Shown here: positions 25,451-34,600 of the stretch, piece after piece
Layout: each line of letters opens with the position of its first letter
Numbering within the stretch: the stretch's first letter is position 1
Source of the DNA: Candidatus Eremiobacteraceae bacterium
GTDB taxonomy: Bacteria > Vulcanimicrobiota > Vulcanimicrobiia > Eremiobacterales > Eremiobacteraceae
Assembly: GCA_035295225.1 (NCBI GenBank)
Contig: DATGJI010000059.1
Span: 40,492 to 104,491, forward strand
DNA: 64,000 nucleotides
Direction: 5' to 3'
Program-made: the position numbers and the translations under genes
The notes under the pieces: model-generated
Database searches by the model: none
What the model was told of the DNA's origin: nothing
The model's input: only the letters and a program-made list of their open reading frames with translations

Positions 25451-26263
25451 CTATTCGGCGCTGAACTTCGCCATGCGCTTTTCAACGTACGCGTTGAGGC
25501 CTTCTTTCGCGTCCTTGCTCTGGAAGAGCAACTGCTGCAGTTCGCGTTCGATCGCGAGCGCCTCCGAGAACGGCACCTCCGCTCCGGACTGGACGGACCG
25601 CTTGATGTTGCCGACTGCTTTCGCGGCTTTGTTCGGCGTGCAGAACTGCTTGGCGTACGTCAGCACGTCGTTCATGAACGATGCTCCATCGCCGTCGTAG
25701 ATCTCGTTGACGATGCCCATCTCTTGCGCTTCTTCGAACGAGAACGTGCGGCCGGTGACCATGAGCTCGATGGCTTTTGCCTTGCCGACCATGCGCGCGA
25801 GGCGCTGCGTTCCGCCGGTTCCGGGCAGCACGCCCAGCGCCACTTCCGGCAGGCCGATCTTGCCGGCGCTGCGCCGCGCGACGCGGATGTCGCAGGCCAT
25901 CGCGATCTCGAGGCCGCCGCCGACCGTATGCCCGTTGAGCGCGGCGATGACGAGTTTCGGTGTCTGCTCGAATCGAGTCAGCGTCTCGTTGGCATGCAGG
26001 CAGAAATAGTATTTGAACGTGGGATCCACCGTCTGCAGCATCCCGATGTTCGCGCCTGCGCAGAAGAACTTCTCACCCGAGCCGGTGAGCACGATGACTT
26101 GGACGTCTTTGTCGAAACGCGCTTTCAGGATCGCGTCGTCCAACTGACGCATCATCTCGTGCGTGTACGTGTTCGCCGGCGGGTCCACGAGCGTGATGAC
26201 GGCGACGTGGCCGGCTTCGACGCGGTACTCGACGAGGGTCTTGGTCTCAACAGCGGTTGCCAT
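25451..26263 (-). CDS. Enoyl-CoA hydratase/isomerase family protein
   Basis: A 270-residue crotonase-fold enzyme. Oxyanion-hole segments KFFCAGANIGML and NGHTVGGGLEIAMACD are present, and the catalytic region GKIGLPEVALGVLPGTGGTQRL has the glutamate of the hydratase pair (LPE). The first-acid equivalent (GGGLEIA) is also a glutamate, so hydratase activity is plausible. The gene sits 21 bases after the di-iron oxygenase gene in one leftward operon, so it probably processes the ring-oxidised or opened CoA thioester. Confidence 0.92.
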   Translation of the reverse strand: MATAVETKTLVEYRVEAGHVAVITLVDPPANTYTHEMMRQLDDAILKARFDKDVQVIVLTGSGEKFFCAGANIGMLQTVDPTFKYYFCLHANETLTRFEQTPKLVIAALNGHTVGGGLEIAMACDIRVARRSAGKIGLPEVALGVLPGTGGTQRLARMVGKAKAIELMVTGRTFSFEEAQEMGIVNEIYDGDGASFMNDVLTYAKQFCTPNKAAKAVGNIKRSVQSGAEVPFSEALAIERELQQLLFQSKDAKEGLNAYVEKRMAKFSAE

Positions 26264-26284
26264 GGATTCTCCTTTAGATGCGGC

Positions 26285-27397
26285 TCAGGCCGCTTTTGGT
26301 GCGACCCAGTCGTCGCGCTTGCAATACTCCATCACGAGCTTCTCGTCTTCCTCGGTTGGGAGCGTCTCGCGCAGGTGTTCGAGGTACTGATCGCTGTCGA
26401 GCACGCGGCCGTCGACCGAATAGTGCTTGCCCGCGTATTCGCCGATCTGGCGGTTGAAGCGGATGTCGGGCGCGTAGAGCTTCTCATCGCCCGGAATGAT
26501 CGTGTTGATCTGGTCGATGATCTTCTTGCATTCCTCGTAGTAAAGCTCGCGCGCGTAGACGTTGAGGCGCTCCTTATCCGGCTCGCCCATCTCTTTGTCT
26601 TCGAGCGGCCGCCCTTTGATGCCCCAGATGTAGGCCCAAACCGCGCTCGACGAGTGGTCGTTGCCGAACAGATCGAGCGAACCGGAGAACCACTTGTTGT
26701 GGTATTTCTGTTGGAGCCAGACCGGGATGACGTTTGCTTTGGCGACTCGCCGCAGCCCGGTGACGCCGGTGCCCAGATGGAACGACTCTTCGCGCAACAT
26801 GGGTCCCATGCTGCGTGAGAGCGGCGCAAAGCCGGAGTGCGAAAGCATCTGCAGCTGGTATTTGCCGTCGCGATCCATGTAGTTCTGATAGGCGTACAGG
26901 TCCAGCCAGCTCTTCACCGTGTTGTTGAAAGCGTTGAGCAGGCGCGTGCCCTGGTCGGCGCGCCGCGAGAGCATCTTTTCCGCCTCGATGCGTCCGTCGT
27001 TGCCGAAGTGGTTCACGAGCAAGTGGCACATCTGGTATCCGTGGCGCGTCTCTTCGATGAAGACGCGGCAGATCGAATAGAGGTCGTACTCCGACGGCGC
27101 GTTCCCCAGCAGCAGCTTCTGCTGTTCGTTCGAAGCGAACTCGGTGTCGCCTTGATAGATGATCATGTTGAGCACCGCATCGCGCATGCGCTGGTCGGGA
27201 ATCTCGAGCACTTTCTCCCACTTGCGCTGACCGGCAAACTCGCCGAACTGGATCTCGTCGGACTTCAGATCGCCGTACTTGGCTTCGAGTTCGTATCCGC
27301 CGAGCACGCGTTTGAAGATCTCGGGATCCACGTCGATCCCTTTCTGCCACTCGCGCATGACCTCGACCCAATCGTCGAACGTCTTGATGCGTGCCAT
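26285..27397 (-). CDS. PaaA/BoxB-type di-iron oxygenase
   Basis: A 370-residue ferritin-like protein of the Phenylacetic_acid_catabolic family (PaaA, BoxB). Iron-ligand motifs are FIEETRHGYQM (E115/E116 and H119) and REESFHLGTG (E203/E204 and H207), the two E-x-x-H pairs of the di-iron site; the earlier glutamate is probably Glu86. The length lies between PaaA (about 310) and BoxB (about 475). The family epoxidises CoA-bound aromatic rings. The usual partners (PaaBCE, BoxA, reductase) are absent here. Start at the ATG 27397, chosen over an upstream ORF extension through the promoter. Transcribed leftward from a shared control region with PaaX. Confidence 0.85.
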   Translation of the reverse strand: MARIKTFDDWVEVMREWQKGIDVDPEIFKRVLGGYELEAKYGDLKSDEIQFGEFAGQRKWEKVLEIPDQRMRDAVLNMIIYQGDTEFASNEQQKLLLGNAPSEYDLYSICRVFIEETRHGYQMCHLLVNHFGNDGRIEAEKMLSRRADQGTRLLNAFNNTVKSWLDLYAYQNYMDRDGKYQLQMLSHSGFAPLSRSMGPMLREESFHLGTGVTGLRRVAKANVIPVWLQQKYHNKWFSGSLDLFGNDHSSSAVWAYIWGIKGRPLEDKEMGEPDKERLNVYARELYYEECKKIIDQINTIIPGDEKLYAPDIRFNRQIGEYAGKHYSVDGRVLDSDQYLEHLRETLPTEEDEKLVMEYCKRDDWVAPKAA

Positions 27398-27428
27398 CGC
27401 TTGGAGCCTCCGCCGTTGTATGTTATAA

Positions 27429-27446
27429 TTCGCACGGTCGTGCAAA
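27429..27446. promoter_or_regulatory. Candidate PaaX-family operator in divergent promoter
   Basis: An 18-base near-perfect dyad, TTCGCACG-GT-CGTGCAAA (7 of 8 positions match), in the 83-base gap between the oxygenase and the paaX gene. It overlaps a leftward TATAAC-like -10 sequence (the minus strand reads GAATTATAACATAC). A repressor bound here would block leftward transcription. Assignment to this PaaX protein is inferred from position; known PaaX/PaaR sites are also short dyads relieved by acyl-CoA ligands. Confidence 0.55.
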
Positions 27447-27480
27447 TTTTGACGTACTCGATTGTACCAGGTCTGGCTAG

Positions 27481-28335
27481 GTGACGCAAGGCGGCGAGCA
27501 GCGGCCTGCGCTCGCGCCCTTGCGGCCGCGATCCATGCTCTTTACCCTCTACGGCGACTACGCCTATCCGAGCGGACGGGCTATCGGGCTGCAAGCGATC
27601 GTCGCGATGGCAGCGCAGCTCGGGATCGGCGAGGTCGCCGTGCGCTCGGCCGTCGCTCGCCTCGCTCACCAGGGATGGCTGCGAGCGGAGCGAGACGGGC
27701 GCCGCGCACAATACGGGCTCACGGATGTCGGTCGACGACTGATCGATGAAGGCACGCGTCGCATCTATCGCTCCTCGCCAGCAAAATGGAATGGCGCGTG
27801 GTGTCTGCTCACCTATTCCATCCCCGAAACCAGACGGTCGCTCCGAGATCGCATGCGGCGGCAACTCGCGTGGCTTGGGTTCGGGGCGATGGGCGGCGGA
27901 GCGTATGCGAGCCCGCGCGCCGTGTCCGATGAAGCCAAGGAACTCCTTCGCATGCAGGGCGTCGAATCGTTCGCCAGGATCTTTCACGCAGAGTTTCGCG
28001 GTCCGGGTTCCGACGCCGATCTGGTCCGCGCTTGCTGGGACCTCGCATCGATCGGACGCCGCTATCGCGCGTTCGAATCGCATTACGCGCCGATGTTCGC
28101 GCGTGACCGGCGCCGCATCCGCTCGGGGCAATTGCCGGACGCCGACGCATTCGTCGTACGCTTCGCGCTCACACACGACTTCCGGCGCTTTCCTTTCATC
28201 GACCCGGACCTGCCGAAAGAACTCGTGCCGCGCGGCTGGCCTGGGTTTCGAGCGCGTTCGCTGTTCGAACGTTATCACGCGCTGCTGACCGACGGAGCGT
28301 GGCGCTACTTCGGATCGGTCGCAGATGGCGACTGA
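27481..28335 (+). CDS. PaaX family transcriptional repressor
   Basis: A 284-residue GntR-like winged-helix regulator of the PaaX family. The family opening is RPRSMLFTLYGDYAYPSGRAI, followed by the winged-helix block EVAVRSAVARLAHQGWLRAE then YGLTDVGRRLIDEGTRRIY. The central PaaX ligand domain has W-N-G-A-W-C-L-L-T-Y and the C-terminal PaaX_C part has RACWDLASIGRRYRAF. PaaX proteins repress phenylacetate genes and are released by phenylacetyl-CoA. It is divergent from the oxygenase operon, with a dyad operator between, and its end overlaps the MBL gene start by 11 bases. GTG start. Confidence 0.9.
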   Translation: MTQGGEQRPALAPLRPRSMLFTLYGDYAYPSGRAIGLQAIVAMAAQLGIGEVAVRSAVARLAHQGWLRAERDGRRAQYGLTDVGRRLIDEGTRRIYRSSPAKWNGAWCLLTYSIPETRRSLRDRMRRQLAWLGFGAMGGGAYASPRAVSDEAKELLRMQGVESFARIFHAEFRGPGSDADLVRACWDLASIGRRYRAFESHYAPMFARDRRRIRSGQLPDADAFVVRFALTHDFRRFPFIDPDLPKELVPRGWPGFRARSLFERYHALLTDGAWRYFGSVADGD

Positions 28336-29299
28336 GTCGACCGTGCAGATCGCGCCCGACATCTGGCGCATCACGCTCCCTCTGCCGTTCCGGCTTCGCG
28401 CCGTGCATCTATATCTCGTCCGCGGCGCAGACGGCTACTCGCTCATCGACGCGGGTTTGGATACGCCGGCCGCTCGTTCGTCATTCGATGAGGCGTTGCG
28501 GCGATTGGGGATTCAGCCTTCGCAGATAACGCGGCTGTACGTGACGCACATGCACCCCGATCACATCGGCATGTCCGGCCGTCACGCTCGCGCCGGCGCC
28601 CGTGCGTTCATCATGAAGGACGAAGAGCGCCGCGCGCGTTACGTGTGGGGCAGCGCCCCGCTCGAATGGGCCGAGTATTTGCGCAGCCATGGTATGCCGG
28701 AAGCAGCAGCGGCCGGCGCGACGGGCGCTGCTGCAGATCTGCGCGCGTGCGTCACGCTGCCGCCGGTTTTCGAGCATCTCGCCGACGGCGACATCGTACC
28801 GCTCGGCGATCGCTCGGTCCGCGTCGCCTGGACGCCGGGGCATAGCGACTATCATTACATGCTGATCGACGATGCGGCGAAAGTGATCTTCGCGGGCGAT
28901 CATCTTCTGCCGACCATCACTCCCAACATCGGGCTCTATCCCGAGTGCAGGCCCGATCCGCTCGGCGATTATCTTGATTCCCTCGGCAGGTTCGACGAAG
29001 AGTCGACGTATCGCGTGCTGCCCGCGCACGGCGAACCTTATGGTGAGCTCCCTGTAAGAATCGCACAGCTCAAGGCTCACCACGACGAGCGGCTCGCGGG
29101 CGTGCGCGAGCGGGTCGTCTCGGGCGGTGCTGGCGGTGTCACATCGTTCGATGTCTTGCGACACTTCTGGGGCGACCGGCTCTCGCCGCACGAAGTCCGT
29201 TTTGCGATCGTCGAGATCGCCGCGCATTTGGAATATCTCCGCTTGCGCGGCATGATTGCACGCGAATCGGCCGGCGCGATGCACCGCTACCGGATGTAG
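28325..29299 (+). CDS. MBL-fold metallo-hydrolase (LACTB2-like)
   Basis: A 324-residue metallo-beta-lactamase-fold enzyme with THMHPDHIGMSG (HxHxDH), WTPGHSDYHYMLID (third-site His), IFAGDHLLP (bridging Asp) and VLPAHGEPYGELP (last His). The C-terminal winged-helix-like extension (EVRFAIVEIAAHLEYLRLRG) matches the LACTB2/hydroxyacylglutathione-hydrolase-like group. A thioesterase or lactonase role in the pathway is possible but unproven. It overlaps paaX and so is probably cotranscribed. Its last two codons and its TAG stop lie inside the first unit of the REP array that follows. Confidence 0.88.
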   Translation: MATESTVQIAPDIWRITLPLPFRLRAVHLYLVRGADGYSLIDAGLDTPAARSSFDEALRRLGIQPSQITRLYVTHMHPDHIGMSGRHARAGARAFIMKDEERRARYVWGSAPLEWAEYLRSHGMPEAAAAGATGAAADLRACVTLPPVFEHLADGDIVPLGDRSVRVAWTPGHSDYHYMLIDDAAKVIFAGDHLLPTITPNIGLYPECRPDPLGDYLDSLGRFDEESTYRVLPAHGEPYGELPVRIAQLKAHHDERLAGVRERVVSGGAGGVTSFDVLRHFWGDRLSPHEVRFAIVEIAAHLEYLRLRGMIARESAGAMHRYRM

Positions 29300-29697
29300 G
29301 GCGGACCTTTATGGTCCGCCGGTGCGGATGTAGGGCGGACCTTCATGCTCCGCCGGCGCGGATGTAGGGCGGACCTTCATGGTCCGCCGGTGCGGATGTA
29401 GGGCGGACCTTCATGGTCCGCCGGCGCGGATGTAGGGCGGACCTTCATGGTCCGCCGGCGCGGATGTAGGGCGGACCTTCATGGTCCGCCGGTGCGGATG
29501 CAGGGCGGACCTTCATGGTCCGCCGGTGCGGATGTAGGGCGGACCTTCATGGTCCGCCGGTGCGGATGTAGGGCGGACCTTCATGGTCCGCCGGTGCGGA
29601 TGTAGGGCGGACCTTCATGGTCCGCCGGCGCGCCATAAAGGCGCGCCCTACAATTTCCGGTGGCGCGCCATAAAGGCGCGCCCTACAGTTTCCGGTA
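29291..29697 (+). repeat. REP array: 10 tandem 34-bp units plus two inverted variant units
   Basis: Ten exact-period 34-base units (29291 to 29630), each CGGAT, GTAG, a hairpin GGCGGACC-loop-GGTCCGCC and a GGTG/GGCG linker. Unit 1 has loop TTTAT and units 2-10 have TTCAT; unit 2 has one stem mismatch and unit 7 has CAGG. Two inverted units with a different palindromic stem (GGCGCGCC, loop ATAAA) follow at 29627-29651 and 29662-29686. The array fills the gap between two convergent genes, and the TAG in the GTAG head is the stop codon of both. These are REP elements of the RAYT at 55221. Confidence 0.95.
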
Positions 29698-30534
29698 GTC
29701 GTACACACCTCGGCCGACTTTGCGGCCGAGGCGCCCGGCTTTGACGTACTTCACGAGCAGCGGGCAAGGCCGGAATCGGTCGCCCAAAGCGCCGTGCAGA
29801 TACTCCAGAATCCGCAGACGTGTGTCGAGTCCGACCAGATCGACGAGTTCGAAGGGCCCCATCGGATGGTTGAGCCCTAGCTTGAGCGCTTTATCGATAT
29901 CGCGAGCCGACGCGACGCCTTCCATCAGCATGTAGAACGCCTCGTTGCCTATGAGCGCGTTGATGCGGCTTGTGGCAAAACCGGGCGCCTCGTTCACGAG
30001 AACGGTCTCTTTACCGCAGGCGGCGGCGACTTGGGCAGCGATTTCGTACGCCCGATCGGATGTCTCGAGCCCGCGCACGATCTCCACGAGCTTCATGATG
30101 TGCGCGGGGTTGAAGTAATGCATGCCGATGACGCGAGACGGATCGGCGAGGGCCGCCGCAATCTCGGTGACGGAGAGCGCCGACGTATTGGTGGCGAAAA
30201 TCGCATCCGGCGTGCATGCCGCCTCGATCTCGCGCATGACCGCGTGCTTCAGCTCCATCACTTCGGGAACGGCCTCGATCACGAGTTCGGCCGCAGCGGC
30301 GTCGCGCAGCGTGCTGGAAGCCGTGATGCGCGCACGCATCGCGCGTGCGTCGGCTTCTGTCGTCTTCCCACGCGCGACACCGGTCGCGAGATTCTCCTCG
30401 ATCTTGCTCAAGCCGGCGGCGACCGCTTCCGGCGACGCATCGATCAGGCGGACCTGAAATCCGCCGGCGGCGAGACTGTGCGCGATTCCGTTGCCCATGA
30501 CGCCGGCGCCCAAGACGGCGCACGTCTTGATCAC
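29683..30534 (-). CDS. 3-hydroxybutyryl-CoA (3-hydroxyacyl-CoA) dehydrogenase
   Basis: A 283-residue NAD-dependent enzyme. The N-terminal VLGAGVMGNGIAHSLAAGGF is the NAD fingerprint, FATNTSALSVTEIA and GMHYFNPAHIMKLVEIVRG contain the catalytic histidine, and NEAPGFATSRINALIGNEAF then NHPMGPFELVDLVGLDTRL form the C-terminal dimer domain. Start at the GTG that overlaps the preceding gene's stop (GTGA). It oxidises 3-hydroxyacyl-CoA, the step after the nearby enoyl-CoA hydratase. The stop TAG is the inverted GTAG head of the last REP unit. Confidence 0.93.
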   Translation of the reverse strand: MIKTCAVLGAGVMGNGIAHSLAAGGFQVRLIDASPEAVAAGLSKIEENLATGVARGKTTEADARAMRARITASSTLRDAAAAELVIEAVPEVMELKHAVMREIEAACTPDAIFATNTSALSVTEIAAALADPSRVIGMHYFNPAHIMKLVEIVRGLETSDRAYEIAAQVAAACGKETVLVNEAPGFATSRINALIGNEAFYMLMEGVASARDIDKALKLGLNHPMGPFELVDLVGLDTRLRILEYLHGALGDRFRPCPLLVKYVKAGRLGRKVGRGVYDYRKL

Positions 30535-30983
30535 GGCGAAACGTCGTCGCGCTTTGAATGCATGCTGGTCTGCAGCCAGTCGATGCCGCTCGCGTACTGC
30601 GCCATCTGGCGCACCGAAAAGGCAAGGCGCTCCCAGACTTCGTCGCGGCGAACGCAGATGTCGCCGCGCTCGACCGCGCCGACGAACGCCTGTGCTTCGC
30701 GAACTTGGCTGCGGGCGCGCGGCCACGAATTGCGAAGCCCCTCATCCAAAGGCAGATACGCACCGAGGCGCGCGACGAGCGGCGCCGTCGCCGCGTCGGG
30801 ATCGGCAAACGAGAACTCGAGCCGCGCGAGCACGTATTCAGCGATCGCCTTGTTGAAACTCGTGAACAACAGCCGAAGTCTTACCCGCATCGCGACGAAT
30901 CGCTCCTCTTGCTTCAGGATGTGCGCCCCGCGGTGGCGAACGGCGCGGCCAAACCGCACCGTTTCTTCGAGCGAACACGTCAT
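30531..30983 (-). CDS. Hypothetical helical protein, 150 residues
   Basis: A mostly helical protein with no signal peptide and no recognised domain. The segment FNKAIAEYVLARLEFSFADPDA resembles FNLARLDYAFSYA of the 116-residue protein at 21783-22133. Its stop overlaps the start of the hydroxyacyl-CoA dehydrogenase (GTGA), which suggests coupling. It is divergent from the GNAT gene, with starts that overlap by two bases. Function unknown. Confidence 0.6.
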   Translation of the reverse strand: MTCSLEETVRFGRAVRHRGAHILKQEERFVAMRVRLRLLFTSFNKAIAEYVLARLEFSFADPDAATAPLVARLGAYLPLDEGLRNSWPRARSQVREAQAFVGAVERGDICVRRDEVWERLAFSVRQMAQYASGIDWLQTSMHSKRDDVSP

Positions 30984-31467
30984 GCATCATGCTCGGTCCA
31001 ATCCCGTTGAAATCACGACGCGCCGCGCTCGCTCGCGCGACGCTGATGCCGTCGTTCGAATCGCGGTCGCGGCTTACGAAACCACTGCGTGGCTCGCTCC
31101 GCTGCCGCCGCTGACGGCGGCGGAAGTTCAGGCGTTTATCGCGCAGCGCGGTAACGCGGCATTCATCGCGAGCTGCGACGGGCGTGATGTCGGCACGATA
31201 TCGAGCGCGCGCGAGGGCGTGGTCACCCAACTGTTCAGACTGGGTGTTGTCGAGCCGTATCGCCGCCGGGGGATCGGTGAACGGCTCGTTCGCGAAGTAG
31301 AAGAGACGGCTCGAGCTGAAGGCGCGGCCGTCGTCTATCTCCAGACGTACCGCGAGCTCGGCCTGATCGACTACTACGAACGGCTCGGCTATCATATGGA
31401 CGGGGAACAGACGGACCCCTTCCAGAGCACGGGCTTGGTCCGCATCGATATGTTAAAGGTTTTCTAA
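30982..31467 (+). CDS. GNAT family N-acetyltransferase
   Basis: A 161-residue acetyltransferase. The acetyl-CoA binding motif is FRLGVVEPYRRRGIGERLVR (the R-x-x-G-x-G/A signature), preceded by GTISSAREGVVTQL and followed by AAVVYLQTYRELGLIDYYERLGY, the usual last strand. Start at the ATG 30982, divergent from the helical protein gene; the open frame upstream is the antisense of that gene and of the dehydrogenase. The substrate is unknown. It ends four bases into the convergent small gene. Confidence 0.88.
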   Translation: MHHARSNPVEITTRRARSRDADAVVRIAVAAYETTAWLAPLPPLTAAEVQAFIAQRGNAAFIASCDGRDVGTISSAREGVVTQLFRLGVVEPYRRRGIGERLVREVEETARAEGAAVVYLQTYRELGLIDYYERLGYHMDGEQTDPFQSTGLVRIDMLKVF

Positions 31468-31658
31468 TTTTCCGAGGCCGACTCCGACAATTCGTTTGTG
31501 ATGAATTCGAGGACGTCTGCAAGGCCCGATACGTAGAGCCGGCGCCCGGACGGTACGTGCTGGACCGAGCCGCGCCAAGCGTGTCTTTCGCTCGGCAGTC
31601 GCGCCGGCCACATCCGGACCAGGAAGACCTGATCGCGAGAATCCCGGTCATCATCCAT
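31464..31658 (-). CDS. Small conserved hypothetical protein, 64 residues
   Basis: A short protein with VFLVRMWPARLPSERHAWRG then SVQHVPSGRRLYVSGLADVLEFI. The W-R-G-x-V-x-H-V-x-S-G-x-x-x-Y pattern followed by a helical F-I end is one I recognise from many small uncharacterised bacterial proteins. It starts 29 bases before the large BTAD regulator's stop region and overlaps the GNAT stop. No role is assigned. Confidence 0.7.
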   Translation of the reverse strand: MDDDRDSRDQVFLVRMWPARLPSERHAWRGSVQHVPSGRRLYVSGLADVLEFITNELSESASEN

Positions 31659-31687
31659 ACTTAGAGACTACCAGACGGCTGTGCGGC

Positions 31688-34600
31688 TCACGTGCGAGCG
31701 GAGGCCAGGATATCGCGGTTTATGTCGATGGCTAAGAACGCCTCGCGCATCGCCGGTTGGCCGATCTTCGCGGCGAATTCCTCGAGGGCGCTCACCGCAA
31801 GAGCGCCCGCCTCCTCCGCGCGCCGGCGGTCACCGCAGGCCTTATAGACCTGCGATAGCACCCAGTGGATGTATTGGGGCCAGAACGCCCCATCCAACGA
31901 CCTCGAGGCGATCTTCGACAACTCGTCGGCCGCGGAGCGGGCGTCGTCGAGCTTCCCGGCCTGGAGATATGCGAGCCCAAGGTCGGACAGATCGTCGGCG
32001 AAGTCGCCGGGCTCTTGCACGTGACGGCGAATCGTGATTCCAGCGTTCATGTGCGCGATCGCCTCTTCGTGAGCGCCAAGCACGCGCTCCGCGTTTCCTA
32101 GATTCGCAAGAGCGGCCGCCTCGAAGACCGGGAAATCGATCTCGCGCGCTTCGGCAAGCGCGCGAGCGGCGAACTCTCGTGCCGCGCGCGCGTCGCCGAG
32201 ATGCAGATTGATGAAGCTCATATTCACGGCGTTCGCCACGATCGTCCGCCGTTCTCGCACGACCTCGAGCAACTCGTTCGAGCGAGCGATGAGGTTCTTC
32301 GCTTCTTCGAAGAGCCCGAGACGCATGGCCAATATCGTTTTGTTCGTCAGCGTCGTCGCAAGGCCGCGGCGATGCCCGATCAAAGCGTACGTGTCCAACG
32401 CGGAGGAGAACTCGGCGACGGCCTCTTCGTAGAGTCCCAGCCACGCTGCCGTGACCGCGATCCGTGCGCGCGATGCCGCCTCCGCTTCTCGGTCGCCGAG
32501 TTCGACATTGAGCGCGAGAGCCTCGCGCGTGAAATCATAGCATTCGCGGTAGCGCTGATGCAGCAGCGCTTCTGTGGCGATGACGGCGAGCGCGCGTGCT
32601 TGCGCCGCGCGGTCGCCAGACTCCGCAGCCAATGTGCGCAGGAGGGCCAGGGACTTGTGCGCGGCTTTGTAGTCGCCAAGGTTGGTCGCGGCATCGACGA
32701 GCAGCCAAAGGCACTCGATTTGTTTCGCGACTTGGCCGCTCGACTCGTAGAGTTTGAAAGCGCGGCGCGCGTGCGGCACGGAGTCTCGCGAGCGGCTTTG
32801 TAAGAGCAAGTGCGTCGCTTGCTGCAGCGCGGCATCCGCACGCTCAGCGGCGTCGCCCGATTTGCGCGCCGCACTGCACAGCTCGTCGATAAGCTTCGTC
32901 TCTTCGTCCGACGCACCGAGGCTGCGTGCCAGTTTGATGCGCCTGCGCAGGATATCGGCGCGCAGCTTCGCCGCCGTTCGTGCGTCGCAGTTGCTTTCAT
33001 CGACGAGCCGCTCCAGCATATCGATATCCCGGCGTTGACCCTCCCGATCGCCGCGCCGGCTTCGCAAGTCTTCGGCGAGCTGGACGAGCGGTATGCGAGC
33101 GGCGGCATCGGGCGTGCCCGCGATCGCCTTTTCCGCAAATTCCAACGCTTCTTCGTTGGCGAAGAGGTTTGCCGACCTGCGCGCGGCGATCGCGTACCAC
33201 CCCGTCGCTTGCTCCGGAAGGCCGCCCAGTTCGAAATGAAACGCGAGGTCGCGCGCGATCTCGTCGCGGCTCTCGCCGACCGATCGTTCGAGCACGACCG
33301 CCGCCCGGGCGTGGCGTCGCGTGCGCGCCGGCGCGTCGATAGATTGATAGATCGCATCGGCGATGAGGTGATGGGAAAACGCGTAGTCGAACCGGCTTCG
33401 CGAACCTGCATCTCTGATGATCGCACGATCGAGCAGTTCGTTCATTCCGTCGCTTACGAGAGACGGGTCGAGACCGCTCACCTGGCGCACGACCTCGATG
33501 TTGAACGCCTGGCCGGCGACGGCGGCGATTTCAGCGACAGCGCGAGCGTTTGGGGAGAGCCGCGCGATGCGCGACGCGACGACCGCCGTGCTCGAAGACG
33601 GGCGCGCTCGCCCCGTCTCGACATTGCCGGCGCGGCGCTCCGCTAGTTCTGCGATCGCTTCGTTCAAGAAAAACGGGTTGCCCTCGCTTGCGCCGTAGAG
33701 ATCGTCGGCGCTATCCTCTGAAGGGGCAAGCGATGCGGCCGGCATCGTCTGGAGCAGCCCGCGGATTTCGTCGCGACCCAATCTCCCAAGCGTGAGGTGG
33801 CTTGCCAAGCGCTGACCCGTCAAATCGCGGATCGCCGCGCGTAACGGGTGCCCGCTCTCGATGTCCTCGTCGCGGAATGTGGCGATCACGAGCAAAGCCG
33901 ATCGAGATGCGCGACGAGCTATCGCGATCAAGGAATCGATCGTGGAATTTCCGGCCCAATGAAGATCTTCTAGTCCCAACATCGCGGGCCTAACGCGCGC
34001 GAACTCGATCGCGTAGCGGGCAAGCGCGTCGAGCAGGCGAGTCGCTTCACGCTCGGGCGCCAACGGAGGCGGGACCCCGAGGCCCGGAATTTGCGCGCCA
34101 AGTTCCGGGAGGACTTGCGCGAGAACGGCGAGGGAAGCCCGATCGGCGGGATCCATCTTCAGCGCCGGTAACGCACCGCGCAACGCATCCACAACACACT
34201 GATACGGTGCCGCCTCCGGATAGGAGGTCGATCCGACGGCCACGCGACCGCCTTCGGAATCGACGATCAGCGCGAATTCGGACAGCAGCCGCGTCTTGCC
34301 GATTCCAGCCTCGCCGCCGACGAAGACGACCGATCCGGCGCCGCGTGCGGCACGGCCCCACATCATCCGCAAGTGGTCGAGTTGCTGTCCTCGTCCGACG
34401 AATGGCAACCCTCGAAACGCTTGTCTGTGGTTGGAATCTTGCGCTACGGGTGCGTCGAGCGCGCCGGGAAGCACGGCGTTGCGTAGAATGGCGTCGCGCA
34501 CTGCCACGGTCTCCGGCATGGGTTCGACGCGCATTTCGGCGCGGAGTTTTTCGGCGAATCGATCGAACTCCGCGAGCGCGCCCGATGCGTCAGCCGACCC

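Noticed and set aside
29291..29697. Regular 34-base repeats that resemble a CRISPR array
   Set aside because: Each unit is an identical hairpin with a constant 9-base linker, so there are no unique spacers. No cas gene is near, and the same unit occurs singly and inverted elsewhere. It is a REP array.
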